From: Salvator merianae
Taxonomy: Eukaryota; Chordata; Lepidosauria; Squamata; Teiidae
NCBI GenBank assembly: GCA_003586115.2
Contig: QVOM02000034.1
Coordinates: 143,726,693 to 143,790,692 of the forward strand
DNA: 64,000 nucleotides
Reading direction: 5' to 3'
Shown: positions 38,436 through 53,345 of the stretch, piece after piece
Position numbering within the stretch: position 1 is the stretch's first letter
Layout of the letters: each line of letters begins with the position of its first letter
Made by a program: the position numbers and the translations under genes
Notes under the pieces: model-generated
The model's database searches: none
Told to the model about the DNA's origin: nothing
Seen by the model: only the letters and a program-made list of their open reading frames with translations

Positions 38436-38737
38436 CTGAGAAGGAAGGAAATAAAATAATGCGTACTTGAATAAACTCAAATACTTTTGGCAAACTCATA
38501 AATGGCAAATTAATGAAAGGTAATTGCTGTCTCTCAATCTTGTGTTACTCCAACAAAAATAAGACCCCTTTCTGCCACATTAGGGTGAAATAAAATATTG
38601 ATGACTACTGGAGTTGAAAGAGAGAATACAATTATTACCCAAAGGCAGGAAATTAGTGGGGTTTAGAAGCACCCATAACTGGGTGAAATGAGTGTTTTCA
38701 TTATTATTAAATAAATGACATCGATTCAGAGAACCAA

Positions 38738-38938
38738 CATAGTGCAGTGGCTAGAGAGTTTGACCAGAACCTAAGAGTCTCCAGGTTCAAATCCCTGCTC
38801 AACCATAAAAGCTCTTTGGACAACTTTGGGCCAGTCGCTGCCTTCCTGACTAATCTATCTAAAGGACTGATATGAGGATAAAATGGAAGAGAGGAGAATA
38901 ATGCACATCCCCTTGAGATTTTTGGAAGAAAGTTTTTA
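38738..38938 (+). mobile_element. tRNA-derived SINE
   Basis: An A box TAGTGCAGTGG at 38740-38750 and a B box GTTCAAATC at 38785-38793 both fit the RNA polymerase III consensus and are correctly spaced. The body continues TTTGGGCCAGTCGCTGCC and GAGGATAAAATGGAAGAG, a form widespread in lizards and related to CORE/MIR-type SINEs. The 3' tail has decayed. Confidence 0.8.
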
Positions 38939-41900
38939 TTAAAATAACGCCATAAACCAGTAATAACATTAACTAGAATAATATTTTAATAATGTGGTCA
39001 TGTGGACACTTTCACATGAGCAAGATCTGCTTAGGCTTGTGTCAAACCACTGTTCAAAAAGCTTAAACCACATTAAAGAGGTGCAGGACTGCTAGGTGTC
39101 ACCATTATTTCCTCATCACTTTGTGTGGTGGCATCAAGCTTTCACATGCCATGATGCACAGTTAATGTGCCATTATTTCCACAACTGTGGATGAGCTGGC
39201 ATCATGGTGTGCAGGGTGGCAGCATGGGCAGGGTGGCACATACTCATGTGCAAGATCATGATGTACAGTCAACACCCCTGCATGTCTTGAGGTTGTGCAC
39301 AAGCATGGCACTGTCTCACCTGTGGATATGGAAGCAATGGGCAGGCTTGCTAGATGAAACACTTGGTAGTCTCAAGCTTCTTTACCACTGTTTGATCTTG
39401 TTGAATAGCTGTTCAGCACAAGTCTAGGTATTCATAGTGTCTTCATGGTGCTTTGAATGCTCTATGAAAACAAGGTGCATTCCATGTGCAGTAAGATGAT
39501 GCCATCTGCATGGATGCCATGCTCTTCCTTTGACATGTCAATGTAAACTCTGTTATAGTGTTTAAAGTGAGGAGTGGGTTCAAGAGCTTTCAGAGCTCTT
39601 CAGCCCACTCTCCCCTTGTGGAGGTGGTCTGGTTCTTTGCATTTGAACACAGGAAATGGCCTATGGGTTTATTCATGATGGTGGAGGGTGGGCTGTCACC
39701 CTCTGCTGCCTGGCTGTGATCATGCTACTAAGGGAAAGCTGGTCCCCTCCCAGTCTGTCATGATAAAAGCTGGGGTATCTCCAGCGTTGATCTTGACAGG
39801 CAGGCATGCATAGCATTATTCTTAACATGGAAGGAGAGAGCGGTATTCTTAAATCACTATGCCCCCTCTGTGTGAGGATCCTGCCATGAAATTGTCCTCT
39901 GTCATTAAAAGGTGTCTCTTTGTACTATGATACTGTTATAGGCAACACTATACGTCATGGTGGGCAGACACAGAGGGAATGGTGTTGCATGGATTGGTAC
40001 TAGAAGTGCAGTGGCAGAGAGTCAAAGTTTGCTTCGGTCTATAATAGAAAGTTCATTAAGATCAAACTAGAGGTGTGACCATATAGGGCTTTTGGGAGGA
40101 CATTTATTTCCAAAGGAGCAACCCATTTGTGAATGCAGGGGAAAAAACAAAACAAACAAACTTGTCCCACACAGTTTTTCAAAGAAGTTACCCAAAACTT
40201 CTTCCCTTGTTTCTCTTTGCCTCGAAGCATACCGACCACTTTGTAGCAATAATAGCTCACCATTAATTGGACAACAGCAGATAGATTTCAAAGCCCCTAA
40301 TTGGTCTGCCCTCAGCAGCTATTTTCATTAACTATATCTCCTTACCCTATTTGCCCAAGAGCTTTTCTTTCCCATCTGTGGAAGGGACAGATAAACAGAG
40401 GATTGGGGATGGGGTAAGTGTTCTTTTTTAATTTTGTGTGTGTTCCTAGGGTCTCAAAATTGCCCCAGGGCATCCAAAAACATGTGTGTGAACATACCCT
40501 AAGACTTTATATCAGAACTTTCTTCTCTCCCACTTCCCATGCAGAAATTTTCCACGAGCTACCACTGAACAGAAGCAAAACCAGGTCAATAAACAAATGT
40601 GGCTCTTGGGCACAATTAGTTCCTTCTGGCCACACAAATAACAGAGGTTTCTATACATGCACACATTCACTGGGGACAATATGGGCCACTGCCACAGTTC
40701 ATGATTGTATTCCAGTCATCCAAAACTAAAAAAAAAAAAACTAAAAAAAATATATGCAATAGGACCAGGATTGAGTCTAGGGAGAGGCCCTGAGATCCTT
40801 ATGTGAGATCTGAAGGGTACTTAATATTTGTCATCCTGGTTTAAACAGACTTCTATATGAATATATCCTAGTATTCTCAACATTGGTTAGCATATGCCTG
40901 ACAATCTGTTCTTCAAATTGGCTTCCTTGATTCTTCTGATATCTGCCAAAAGGATGATGAATAGATAGATTTGTGCTGGTACTGCATGGGTACAAAAAAG
41001 ATCAATCAGTTAATGTCTGTTCAGCTAAATTGCTTACATACACTTACTGTAGATGGGTCAAAAGGTGAACATTTTGTAGAAGGAGGAAGACATTGGAAAA
41101 GGGGTGCTCTGCTTTTTAAACAAAATATGTTTTGATAATTTTGACAAATTGTGTTTTGATCATGATTTGTGGTTGTGAATTAATGTTCTGCTGACTCACA
41201 TGTGTGTTTTTGCCATCTGTTGCTGGGCACAATTTATGGTATACCTTTATTTGTTAGGTCTCAGGAGAAGTCTTATTCTGTTCATTGTTATAGAATGGTC
41301 AAATAGTTTTGCCAAAGAGAACAAACAGATCTTTTGGAAATCTTTCTACCTTATCTTTTGGACTTGTCCCATTTTAGTTAGTGGATCTGAATTCAACAAA
41401 AAAAGAACATATGAAGCCTTAACGAACTGGAGCTATACGATACAAGGCTACATAGATGCTCAGTACCGGGTACAATATTTTTACTATCCAGTTTGGGAAA
41501 GTTCTTCTCCTCTTTCTTCTGACCCCAGTTCCCATAATCCTTAGCCACAGCAGCCTTTTGTTGCTGTGAATGAAGCTCATGGAATCTTAAGCTGAAACAA
41601 GGAACTTTTCCAAACACTTTTAGTATCTAGTAGATGATAGTATGAAAGAAAGGAAATTATTTTGTTAGCCATTTGATGTTGAATTCCTAATAACCACACC
41701 ACGAAAGGCTATAGAATTTCCCTGGCTTTAAAACAAGGACCTTTTCTTTAGAGTTTTGTTAGCAAATCTATTTGACTGCTCTCATTTGTGGTTAACTCAA
41801 GTGAACTAAAGTAATCGAGAATAAAAATATGGAGGGCTGCAAGTATTTTTGCAATTATACAGGAGGAGGTCACCTTAATAGTTGCAGTAATTAATTGGCA

Positions 41901-42726
41901 AAGGAAAATGGAACGTGAAAAACAGCCCACAATCAAAGCTGATTGTTATGTTAATCTTCCACAGAAAAATGCTTTAGTGTATGCTTTAAATTAGACTCTA
42001 CAAACTTTATACAAAAAAATATACTGGAAAACTAATAGTCTTTGAATAACTATAAAAATACATTTTTGGTGGTTCTTTACTTTTCAAACTGCTTTTGATT
42101 GCAATTTGGGGTATTTCTTGCCAGATTGACAATGCATTCTGATTGAGGTGTGACTAATTCTGAATATAATGTCAATTCAGGGGGGGGGGGGGAAGTAATC
42201 CACGACCTGATTCTGGGTGAAAGAGCTGATCTGGTATATGTTGCTGAGATGTGGGCAGATGAAATGAACAGACCTGTTCTCACCCAGCTTTGTCCCCTGC
42301 AAGAAGTTGAGCCTTGTGTGCTTGCTGAATGACTGGGTTCCTGCTTCATGAAGGCTTTTAGTGAAATCACTGCTGAAATCACTTTTGGACTGGGAGAATA
42401 AATCTGAGCTGTGTGAATGTGCTTGTGAGCGTTTTGGCAACACAAACTCACTTTTCGTACTGTGAAGCCTGTTCCTGATCAAGAGAAGAAACTGAGACAA
42501 GTGCATTCCCTTTCTCTCCTTTCCTTAGCTTGTTTCTTAATCTCATCCTGCCTTTATTTTTACATTAAAACTTTCCCTGTAATCTTCCTCCCTTTACCTA
42601 GCAGCTGTTCCTAAAGGTCCCCCTGCTTCCCTTGCCTTGTAGTCTTTCATACCTGTTTTCACTTCTCTGCATCAACTAGTAGAGCTGGTGACTTTGTTCT
42701 AAAGGTCTTTCAGGAAGTGCACCAAA
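38939..42726 (-). other. Intronic, possible old foldback relic at 39.0-39.5 kb
   Basis: ACACTTTCACATGAGC near 39008 resembles a decayed foldback end. The rest, including a 13-G run at 42180, shows no gene. Confidence 0.35.
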
Positions 42727-43065
42727 GGTCTTCCTTCTGCACATTAGTGCAGAATACAGGATACTCTATTCACCACTAGTATTCTCAGTCTGCATAAGAA
42801 GGAGTGTAATCCACATCAAGGAACCCTTGATCTGGATCACCTGTAGACCCTGACATCAAGGACTATTGGAAGACCAGTGTAGCCTAGTCTGGAACATGGA
42901 TGTGAGCAGAAGACATGCTTCCATTTTCTGGACTACCAGGGGACCTATTTTGGTGGTACCTGGGATCCTGAGGTTAGGAACTTTTGTGTTTTGTATGGAG
43001 TCTCATTCTGTATGTACTACCACATCAATGTATTGTGGTGCCATTGTTGTTCTTTACCAGGAAAC
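42727..43065 (+). mobile_element. Foldback subfamily B copy, right end missing
   Basis: It starts GGTCTTCCTTCTGCACATTA, then TGGATCACCTGTAGACCC, GTCTGGAACATGGATG and GAGGTTAGGAACTTTTG follow the subfamily order. The right boundary is not visible. Confidence 0.55.
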
Positions 43066-43291
43066 AGAACTTTATTGGAATTAATAAAGTCCAATGATTC
43101 ACTGCTAACAGGAACAACTCATTTGATGGCAGTGAACCTGGTTCTAATCCATCAAGACAATCTAAAGAAATGCTGAAAAGTGTTCTGTATGTATGCAGTT
43201 TTTGGTGTATGCAACAGAAATTTGTGCTCAAAGTATGGACAAATGACCTGCATTTGAAAAACACATTTTTTGTACATCCAAATGAATTAAA

Positions 43292-43308
43292 ACACACACA
43301 CACACACC
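43292..43308 (+). repeat. (CA)n microsatellite
   Basis: Eight CA units. Confidence 0.95.
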
Positions 43309-43434
43309 AATTCTTTAGATACAAATTTTAAATGGATGGCACAAAATATTGAAGTATGTGGAAAATGAATCTGGAATTACAATTTTACCCATTCAGTAAA
43401 TGAAATAAATGAAGTCACTTTAATTGGCTTTTAT

Positions 43435-43625
43435 TGTTGGGTACCATTGAGTTGTAGCTGACACCTGGTTGACTACATGGGCACCTCTATGGGCATCTTT
43501 ATGCAGTATTCTTGGCAGAGATATAGAAGTGGTTTGCTACTGCCTACTTCTTGGGAGAGGCTGGGGATTCAACTGGCAATCTTCTGTTTTCCAGGCAGTT
43601 TTCTCTACCGCTGAGCTATAGTAAT
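43435..43625 (-). mobile_element. tRNA-derived SINE, second type, minus orientation
   Basis: On the minus strand the A box TAGCTCAGCGG (plus 43608-43618) fits the consensus exactly, and the B box is GTTGAATCC (plus 43565-43573) with one mismatch. The body includes CCAGCCTCTCCCAAG and GGTGCCCATGTAGTCAACC. It lies just downstream of the L2 tail at 43685. Confidence 0.7.
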
Positions 43626-43684
43626 TTAAAAGTCAACTAGCTTTTAAGTTGACATTATGGAACTGCAGTTATTCCAATCATAAA

Positions 43685-44990
43685 TTTTATCTATTTATTT
43701 ATATTTAGATTCAACTATATACACAGTGACCTCAGAGTGGGTTACAATAAGATGGCTGATGAGAAGCTGTTTCTTCAGCGTCTAGACCTGTAAATGTATA
43801 TAGTGAAGGTGCCTGATGCACCTAAGAAGATAGTCTACTATATAGAGTGGGGGCTGTCACCTCCACCCCTTTAACTAATCAAGATGAAGGAACAGCCAAT
43901 AGGGTGTCACTGATAAATCTTAAGAAATGGATAGGTCTATATAGAAGCAGGTGTTCCTTTAAATTTTCAGGCCTAAACCATTTAGGACCTTATAGGGTAA
44001 CCTTAACACTTTTAATTGAACTCTCTATTGAATTGGCAGCTTGTATAGCTCTTTTAGGACCAGCATGATATGCACCCAGCCAGTAGTTCTGCTCAGTAGT
44101 CTTGATGCTGCATTCTGCACCAGCTCAAGGGCGGTCCCACTTAAAACATATTACAATAATCTGAAAGTTACTAACGTATGGAGTATGATGGCTAAATCAT
44201 CTCTGTTTAGTAAAGGTTGCAGCTGGCAAACCAGCAATAGCTGGTAAAAGACACATCTAGTCACTGCTTCCATATAAGCTTTAAGTGCTATCAGATAATC
44301 CAGAAGTGTTCCCAGATTTTGCACCTTTCCCTTCTAGGACAGAAAAACCCATCAAGAATAGGATGCAACCCTACCACATGGATCTGAGTCTCTGTGATAC
44401 TCAACACCCCTGTCTTGTCTGGATTCAGCTTCAATTTCTTTACCTTCATTCAGCCAGTTATTGCCTCCAAATGCCTGCCAAGCACTTCAACTATCTGTCC
44501 TGATTCAGATGGAATGGAGAGATAGGGCATAGCAGATAAGATCAATCCCTGAGAAATGCCACAGGTTAATTCCCCGGGTGTCAAGTAACAAAGTCCCATA
44601 ATCACTCTCTGGTATAGGACTTGGAAACAGGAACAAAACTATTGCAATGAGATGCTTCCAACTCCCAAACTCCATAGCCCTGGTCGACAGTATCAAAAAC
44701 CACTAAGAGGTCAAGGAGAACTAGCAGCACAGCATTGTCCCTGTCTTTCTCCTGGAGAAGGTCCTCATCTACGGTAGACAAGGTGTGTTTAGTACTATAA
44801 GTGGGCCTGAAGCCAGATTTAAATGGGTCTAGATAATTAGTTTCTCCAAGTATGTCTGCTAGTGACCATAGTACTGGTGTGACTGTTAGGATCACGAAGA
44901 GGCAGTCAAGCCATATGGTAGTCATTGTTAACAGATGTACTTTGAAAAAAATGGTACCAATATACTGCATTCTTCAAAGTAGACTAGGAT
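43685..44990 (-). mobile_element. Degraded L2-type LINE, reverse transcriptase to 3' tail
   Basis: Read on the minus strand, 44690-44830 encodes LDPFKSGFRPTYSTKHTL and then LLVLLDLLVVFDTVD, the fingers and palm region of L2 or CR1-clade reverse transcriptases (family form QSGFRPGYGTETAL...LLDLSAAFDTVD). Further downstream on the same strand, near 44060-44200, in shifted frames, come LQYVLSG and LVQNAASRLLSRTTG, the expected C-terminal segment. The element ends at about 43685-43710 in an ATAAATAAATAGATAA-like tail. Frameshifts and stops break the frame repeatedly, so this is an old inactive copy. Confidence 0.85.
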
Positions 44991-45003
44991 CCTAATTGTA
45001 CTT

Positions 45004-45446
45004 AGTAGCTAATGAACATCTCACTAGTGAAGTGCATCTGCACACCACCATGGCTACAGCATTTGGGAGTGTCTGCAGATACTTCCAAACATTACTAGCT
45101 GTGGGGAGCTAAAGCGCTGTCCACAGCTTGACCAGGAGCAGCTAGGCTGCTGCAGGTCAGCAGCGTTTACATCTGTTTCTGGATGCAAATGCAGTAAGGC
45201 CTTGGTGCATTGCAGCCCAGCTGCAATTGTGCAATTGTCACTGCATCCTGCTCACCAAGGCAATGGCCGGATGTTCCTGCAGCTGCTGTCATGGCGAACA
45301 GGTGTGCATTTGCACTGCGAGTGCTGGAGGTCCAGTACAGGGCCATTCTAGCACTTGGAGTGCAAATAGCTGCTGCTTCACTGGGTCTTGACCAGTTTAG
45401 AATAGTATAATTATACCATTCTAACCTAGTCAGTGAGAAAAGACCA
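45004..45446 (+). mobile_element. Foldback family copy
   Basis: It carries TGTCCACAGCTTGACCAGG, GCAGCTGCTGTCATGGCG and the terminal hairpin TTAGAATAGTATAATTATAC, ending CAGTGAGAAAAGACCA. The ends are decayed relative to the shared GGGCC...CACT form. Confidence 0.65.
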
Positions 45447-46537
45447 TAGTAGTGGGTCACAGGACATTTTGCTGGACAGAAGAAGGAGCAAAGCAAGGCT
45501 TTTGATTACAAATTCCTTCTCTCCTCATTGCATTTGTGGTTCCAATTCACATGCCACTGCTTAAGTAACATCTCTTGAAATGTAAAGCTGGATGCTCAAG
45601 ATAAGACACGTCACTTCTCTCTTCTCTATACATTTTAAATTTGTAGTTCCTCCAGCCACATCCTACAATCTAGTTGAGTATTTTTGCAACAACACAAGAA
45701 TGTGTGGCATTGTTCTCACAGCTAAAGGGAATAAACAGGCAGCTTGTATTGCTGGAAGGAAATGAGACAGCTTGCATTGCTGGAGGAAAATTTTGAACTT
45801 GTTCTTTTCTTTGTGTGAAAGATAAAAGTACTTTGGAAATGTATGGCTTTTTCATGCCACATGTGCTTGTTTCATATCTTTTCTCTCCCCACATTCAAGT
45901 TGGTTTCTGTGTATTTCAAGGGGTGGGGGAGAGAATGAATTTTTGCCTGTCTTAAATTCCCTCTATGGCAGTCATAGGAAGTTGCTCTGGAATTTGTACA
46001 ATTGCCAAAATAACAAAGGCCCCTCAAGAATACAGGAATCAAATATGAACAGATATGCTAAGGTGTAGAGAGAGTTATGACTGGTAGGAACACAGAAGCA
46101 AAGCAAGAACCTTATTAACTAACTGTATTAATTAGGCTAGAAAAACAGTGCATTGACATTTGAGATGGTCTCAGTCAGTGACTGTGGATTCGGCTTTAAT
46201 TATTTTTCCTTGCTAGTTTTAATGCCATCTAATTAGCTCAGCTCACACTATAGATTTGCTTAGTGCAGTTGAAATGAATTTGAACATATACGGAGAGGGG
46301 ATCAGAACAAAATAGGCTTAAATGCTTCTCTTTCTCCGATGCAACGATAGCACCATTAATACACTGGGACACGGTATAAGCAAACCTCTTGTAATGGCTA
46401 CTGACATACGTGCCATTCTATAAAAATAGAAGATTAGAACATTAATCCAAGCTAAATGTTCTGTTTAACATTCTGGGTAATAAGAAGCCTCCTCAGGCGA
46501 TCATGTATTTCTAAGGCAGGAGCCATTTGGAAAGTTA

Positions 46538-48900
<2,363 letters not shown>

Positions 48901-49020
48901 ATAATTTTTTCCTATGCACAGTGGAACATTTCGGCAGCTCATACTTAGAACATCTGTTAATTACAAATTACAGATCTGTTTCCACATTCAATACACTTCT
49001 CACAATTTCTACATAAGGGT

Positions 49021-49082
49021 ACAGGAAAGTAGAAACATATTGCTGGATAGGGCCTATGACCCATCTAGTCCAGCAGCCTGTG
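49021..49082 (+). mobile_element. Fragment of the AACATAAGAACA-type repeat
   Basis: ACATATTGCTGGATAGGGCC and CCCATCTAGTCCAGCAGCC match the repeat at 19.94 kb. It abuts the foldback element starting near 49133. Confidence 0.55.
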
Positions 49083-49132
49083 AATATGGAAGCCTACAGG
49101 CAGGGTCTAAGTACAGACTTTACCCTACCCAC

Positions 49133-49602
49133 AGAAACTTTCTGCATGGACCCTTAATATGGATTAAGGGTCCTTGCAGTATACTTCTAAACCTCATAGA
49201 TCTGCATGTTAGTGTGGATATATGAGGCCATGCCCTCTGCTGGTCTGCACTGTCTGCATTAGACAGACTTTGATCCAGATTAAGAACATCTTAATTTGGA
49301 TCACTGGTAGACACATTTAATCAGGTCTATCAGCAGAACATGGGAAGCATGTAGAAGCCATAGCATAACACTGAAAAACACATCCCAGAGATCCCAAGGC
49401 TAGGAACATCTGTTCCTACCCTTCAGAGGTGTGTGGATACAGCTGCAAAGTTTGTGTGAACTTTGTGGCTGTGGCATGGGCTGCTCTGGATCAGTGCACA
49501 CAGCATTGATCCAGCCCATGCCTTCCTGTGGTTGGGATCAATGGGTCAGGCTATTACAGACCCACTGATCCCAAACACGTGCAGGTAAATGCAGAAAGGG
49601 CT
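49133..49602 (+). mobile_element. Foldback subfamily B copy (470 bp)
   Basis: The left end GAAACTTTCTGCATGG runs into a hairpin ACCCTTAATATGGATTAAG, and the right end is GGTAAATGCAGAAAGGGC. The interior has ATCACTGGTAGACACA, GCAGAACATGGGAAGCAT and AAGGCTAGGAACATC. Confidence 0.65.
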
Positions 49603-49824
49603 ACAGTCTCTAAGCAGCTGTTAGAGTAAGTCACACAGCAATCACAGCTATGACAGTGTCGATGCACAAGCTGTTATTCTACATAACATTTGAACACCAC
49701 ATGAAGACAATTAAACAGGGTTTATTTTAGGTGAAAATAAGATGAATGTGGATATAGTAAATAGTGGTTAAAGAGGCAAAATAAGTGAAGGAAATATGTA
49801 TTTTGAACCAATATTTTAGCATAT

Positions 49825-49920
49825 CAGAGTGATACTGACTCCCCAAAAAACCATGAGAATTAGCACAGGCATTTGGATGAATGCATGTCCCACTATTTAA
49901 GCAAACAGGATTACAAACAG
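49825..49920 (-). pseudogene. VWDE: Relic EGF-like exon with both splice sites lost
   Basis: On the minus strand this segment aligns over exactly 96 bp with the two EGF exons downstream. It reads VCNPVC, then SGTC, then PNAC, then HGFLG, with no stop. Cysteines 1 to 4 are present at the right spacing. The cysteine 5 position is Asn (AAT) and cysteine 6 is Tyr (TAT), the pair that normally closes the last EGF loop. The base pair before the exon is AA where AG is required, although a T-rich tract remains (TTTTCTTTTTTTAATT). The base pair after it is AT where GT is required. Because the exon is phase 1-1, skipping it would leave the reading frame intact. I call it a dead exon of the same gene. 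A fully dead gene is the alternative. Confidence 0.55.
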
Positions 49921-51529
49921 TTGTAAGTTATAAGCAATAATTAAAAAAAGAAAAGTTGTTACGAGAACACTTCCTTTCCTGATTTGTCATGACTCATGTT
50001 TAAACAAGGTCTACACTCCTAGTTTCCTCTCAGTCAAGGCCATATTGCTGAATTCTGATTGAGACCTTTTCCTCAGTTTCTCCACTCTTATTATTTTCAT
50101 ATTCCTTTGAAATCTGCTACTTATCTACCAATTATGAATTAAAAACACAGTACAAGTTCACAGAAGCTACATTTAGATAGTTTCTCACAGCCACTTGCTT
50201 CATTGCCTCTTGAGGCATGAAAGACGATTTCAGCTTCTTGAAAATACAGTGGATCATGCACTAGGCCTGACTTTTATATTGTTCGTGGTGTAAGAAGTAC
50301 GTATTGTGTTTTAGTGCTTCTGTAAAGAATTCAAAGATTCTGTCAAGAAAATCTATATACCGTTGAAACTGACATTTGTGTGCACAAATCACTGTGGCCC
50401 CTGTGACGTAGCTGGATAAGAGCACTTTAAGATAAGATAAGCTTGTTTTATTGGTTTATGAATCAAATGAATGCGTTTATACGTGTGCATTTCAGCATTT
50501 GTCTGCAATGTTTTTAAACATAATATTGCTACAGGTTTGAAGTTTCCATATAAAAGATGGTGCTCAATCGTCCTCTGGAAACAAAGACCACTATGTGTGG
50601 AACATATATCTAGAACTAACACTGCAAATACAACATGGATCTGTTGTTGTGGGTTAATGACATCAATTTATTAAAGAATACTGAGGGAAAGACCCAACAT
50701 GGAGAATGTGAGCTGCAACTCATCATGTACTTAAGAAATGTGTGAGTGAAAATGTGCCACTAGTTTTCTCTGGTCAATATCCAAATGCAGACAGATTATT
50801 ATTATTATTGTAGATTAAAATGTGACTGAGAAGAAAGAGAAAGAAATCCAACAATCCAGGAGATCCTAGCGGAACTAATCAGAAATGATACATTAGAAGA
50901 GTCAACACTGAATAGTGAGCTCAAAGCTGCAACCATATAGCCAAAACTGGACATTCTTTGAGTGATGCTAAGGCTCTGCAAACAAACAGGCCTGCCTGCA
51001 GGTCAACTGGAAGATGTGGAATCTTCTTGTGGGGCCATTCTGGATCTGTCAAAAAAACCTGCATAGATGGAATTCCTTCAGCTGCAAAACTTTCATTCTG
51101 CAGTTGCAAGTATTGTGGAGGCAAGGAGCACCACCAATGTGACAGACATTCCTTCCACCTCTGTGGTGGGTAACCTCCCACCCTAAAATGCCATTCTCAT
51201 GTCCATCTGAATGAATCAAGCAATTAAAAAATATTGTAAACTCGATGGTAGGGAAACTTACTTTGGACAACTAGCTTGAAGAGGGTTGCAACTACAACTG
51301 GGAAACATTTGGCTCCTCCCTTTTTGCTTTTGAGGCCAGGGGGGTTGCTGAGGATGAACAAAATGTGAGAAGAAGCAGAAGAGAGGAAACAGAGGCAGTA
51401 GCAGAAAGTTGCTCACTCACCGGATGCTTGCTTGTAAGCTGCTGATTGAATTGGAATAAGGACCCCACAAGGGTGCCTCACTGGATGCCAGTTCTCTTTT
51501 CCCCTTCATCAACAGGTATCTCAGAAGGC
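49921..51529 (-). other. Noncoding with a weak Cys/His-rich block
   Basis: At 51097-51150 the plus strand reads CSCKYCGGKEHHQCD, recalling zinc-knuckle segments of some retroelement proteins. Surrounding frames are broken, so this may be an old retroelement fragment. Confidence 0.3.
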
Positions 51530-52117
51530 ACCCTCTGAAGAGTCCTTTAGCTGGAGTAAGGTGAAACAGTCCCCATGGTGTGGTGGCCATCCGCACTGTG
51601 AGGGCTGGAAGAACCCAGAACAAGGTTTCCAACATTCGCAGTGCAAATGATGAATGCCTGCCATGACAGCAGCTGTGGAAATGTCTGGCTGCAGAAACAT
51701 CTTGTCATAGAAATGTCTGCCCACTGCACCAGGAAGTAGGTGTGAATGCTGCATACCAGGAGCAGTCCTGCTGCTCCTGGTACAGCTGAAGAATATAATT
51801 TGGTTGTCCACAGCTAGTAGCTGTTTGCAGATGCTTCCAATTGCTAGGATCTCTGAGGAATGTGCACACACTGGCCCTTTCTGCACTTGGCCTTAAACCA
51901 GATTATATCCTGGAATAGGGACCTGCCATCTGCATGCTAGTATGAACTATCACAGACCCCATGCAAGGTTTGCTGTAATCTCCACTAGTGTGTAGATAGC
52001 AGGTCCCTGTTCTGGGATATAATCCAGAATAAAGCCAAGGGCAGAAAGGGCCACTGTCCTAGTGAGTGTCTCCACATTTACTAGCACAAAAGCTAGCACA
52101 CTCACTAGCACAGACCC
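51530..52117 (-). mobile_element. Foldback family copy, minus orientation, interrupted
   Basis: The minus strand matches the family: a TGGTACAGCTGAAG hairpin region near 51780, CATGACAGCAGCTGTGG near 51663 and the end CTCACTAGCACAGACCC at 52101-52117. A separate 180-bp element (51873-52052) lies inside it, so this copy is older than that insertion. Confidence 0.7.
51873..52052. mobile_element. 180-bp MITE nested in the 51.5-kb foldback
   Basis: The ends GGCCCTTTCTGCACTTGG and CCAAGGGCAGAAAGGGCC are inverted, with long inner arms including GATTATATCC near both ends. It is the same length and design as the element at 31120-31299. A possible 3-bp target duplication, ACT, flanks it. Confidence 0.8.
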
Positions 52118-53006
52118 ATATACAGTATTTACCTGCCTCACATAAGGGGTTGCTCTATCCAAGTTTGCATTCATACTCATTTGGTGCCACACATTTCCCC
52201 TGTATTTATTATATTCTGCTGGGGGGAAAGTTAGACTGAGATGAATTGTGAAAATCCTCCTGTTTTTGCTTGAAGTTATGCAAAATAAGCCCCAACAAAT
52301 GGGGAAAAAAAGAAGAAGAAAGGATTACTAATAAAACCCAAATAAAATGTTATGGAATTTTTATCACTTACTTCCAATGTATTATAGGTTTACTGAATAG
52401 ACTTACTGAGAGGCATATTTCAATATTCCAACTGGTTTAAGTGCAGAGATTCCATCAAGGGCAATTTAACCCTTGAACAAGGGGGGTGGGTGATATAGCA
52501 CTGTTATATGTATTGGTATATATAATCCATAAAGATAGCTTTTAGGAGAGATTATTTTGATACCTGTCATTTACAACAGACTCTGTCTTAATGGTAATGT
52601 TGGTTCCCTTTTTATATTCTCTTAGCACTACTGCATTTGTATTGAATAGCAAGTATGACCACATGCAAAGCTTTCTCTACTGTCAGAACTGTTAACAGAG
52701 CAAATGTTGATAAACATACATTTATATAATTGTAATATACTCTTGGAAAGCACTTTTTAAAAAACACATCAAGACATATCAAATGGTTCCACCGAGGATA
52801 CTTGAATGATTCCCTCAATGGCTTGTACTCCGCCATTGTCACTTAGCATATTTTTCTCTTCCATGACTGCAAAAAAACTTCCTGGGTGATATGTGGTCTA
52901 ATCCCAGGACTTGTCATAAAAATACAAATAAACTCTTATTGTGTCAGCATCATATCATAGTACCTCAAGGTCACGCTGATATTGTAAAGATGTTACCATG
53001 TGTAAC

Positions 53007-53345
53007 ATCTTTCTGCACTTACCTCTAGTCTGGATGGTATTCCTCTTTTGGACATCTTCTGTTCACTGGTATGGACTATAGCGGTCCTGTTCTCACTAGC
53101 TGCCAATAATATACTCCATCTGCAATAAGTGAAGCGTATTCTGGATCAGGAGACCCCAAATGGCCTCCTGGTCTGCTTCTGGTCTGGAATACTGGAAGAC
53201 CTCGATAACAAGATCTACTAGTTTACTAGGGTCATGGGGAACCCGTTTCAGTGGTCCATGTTGTTGCACTGCCAAAATGGGTCCCCCAGGGTGCTCCAAG
53301 GCCAGGAATTTTCATTCCTAATCATCAGGGCTGGTACTGAAGCTT
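53007..53345 (+). mobile_element. Foldback subfamily B copy, right end missing
   Basis: It begins CTTTCTGCACTTACCTCTAG and contains GGTCTGGAATACTGGAAG, TTCAGTGGTCC and CTCCAAGGCCAGGAATTT in subfamily order. Confidence 0.6.

Noticed and set aside
49818..49825. AT donor considered as a U12-type AT-AC intron
   Set aside because: ATATGCT is only partly like ATATCCTT, and the next exon has an ordinary AG acceptor, so a mutated GT donor is simpler.
50958..51173. 71-codon frame with Cys/His cluster as a zinc-finger gene
   Set aside because: Spacing is not a standard zinc finger and flanking frames are broken. Kept only as a weak retroelement hint.
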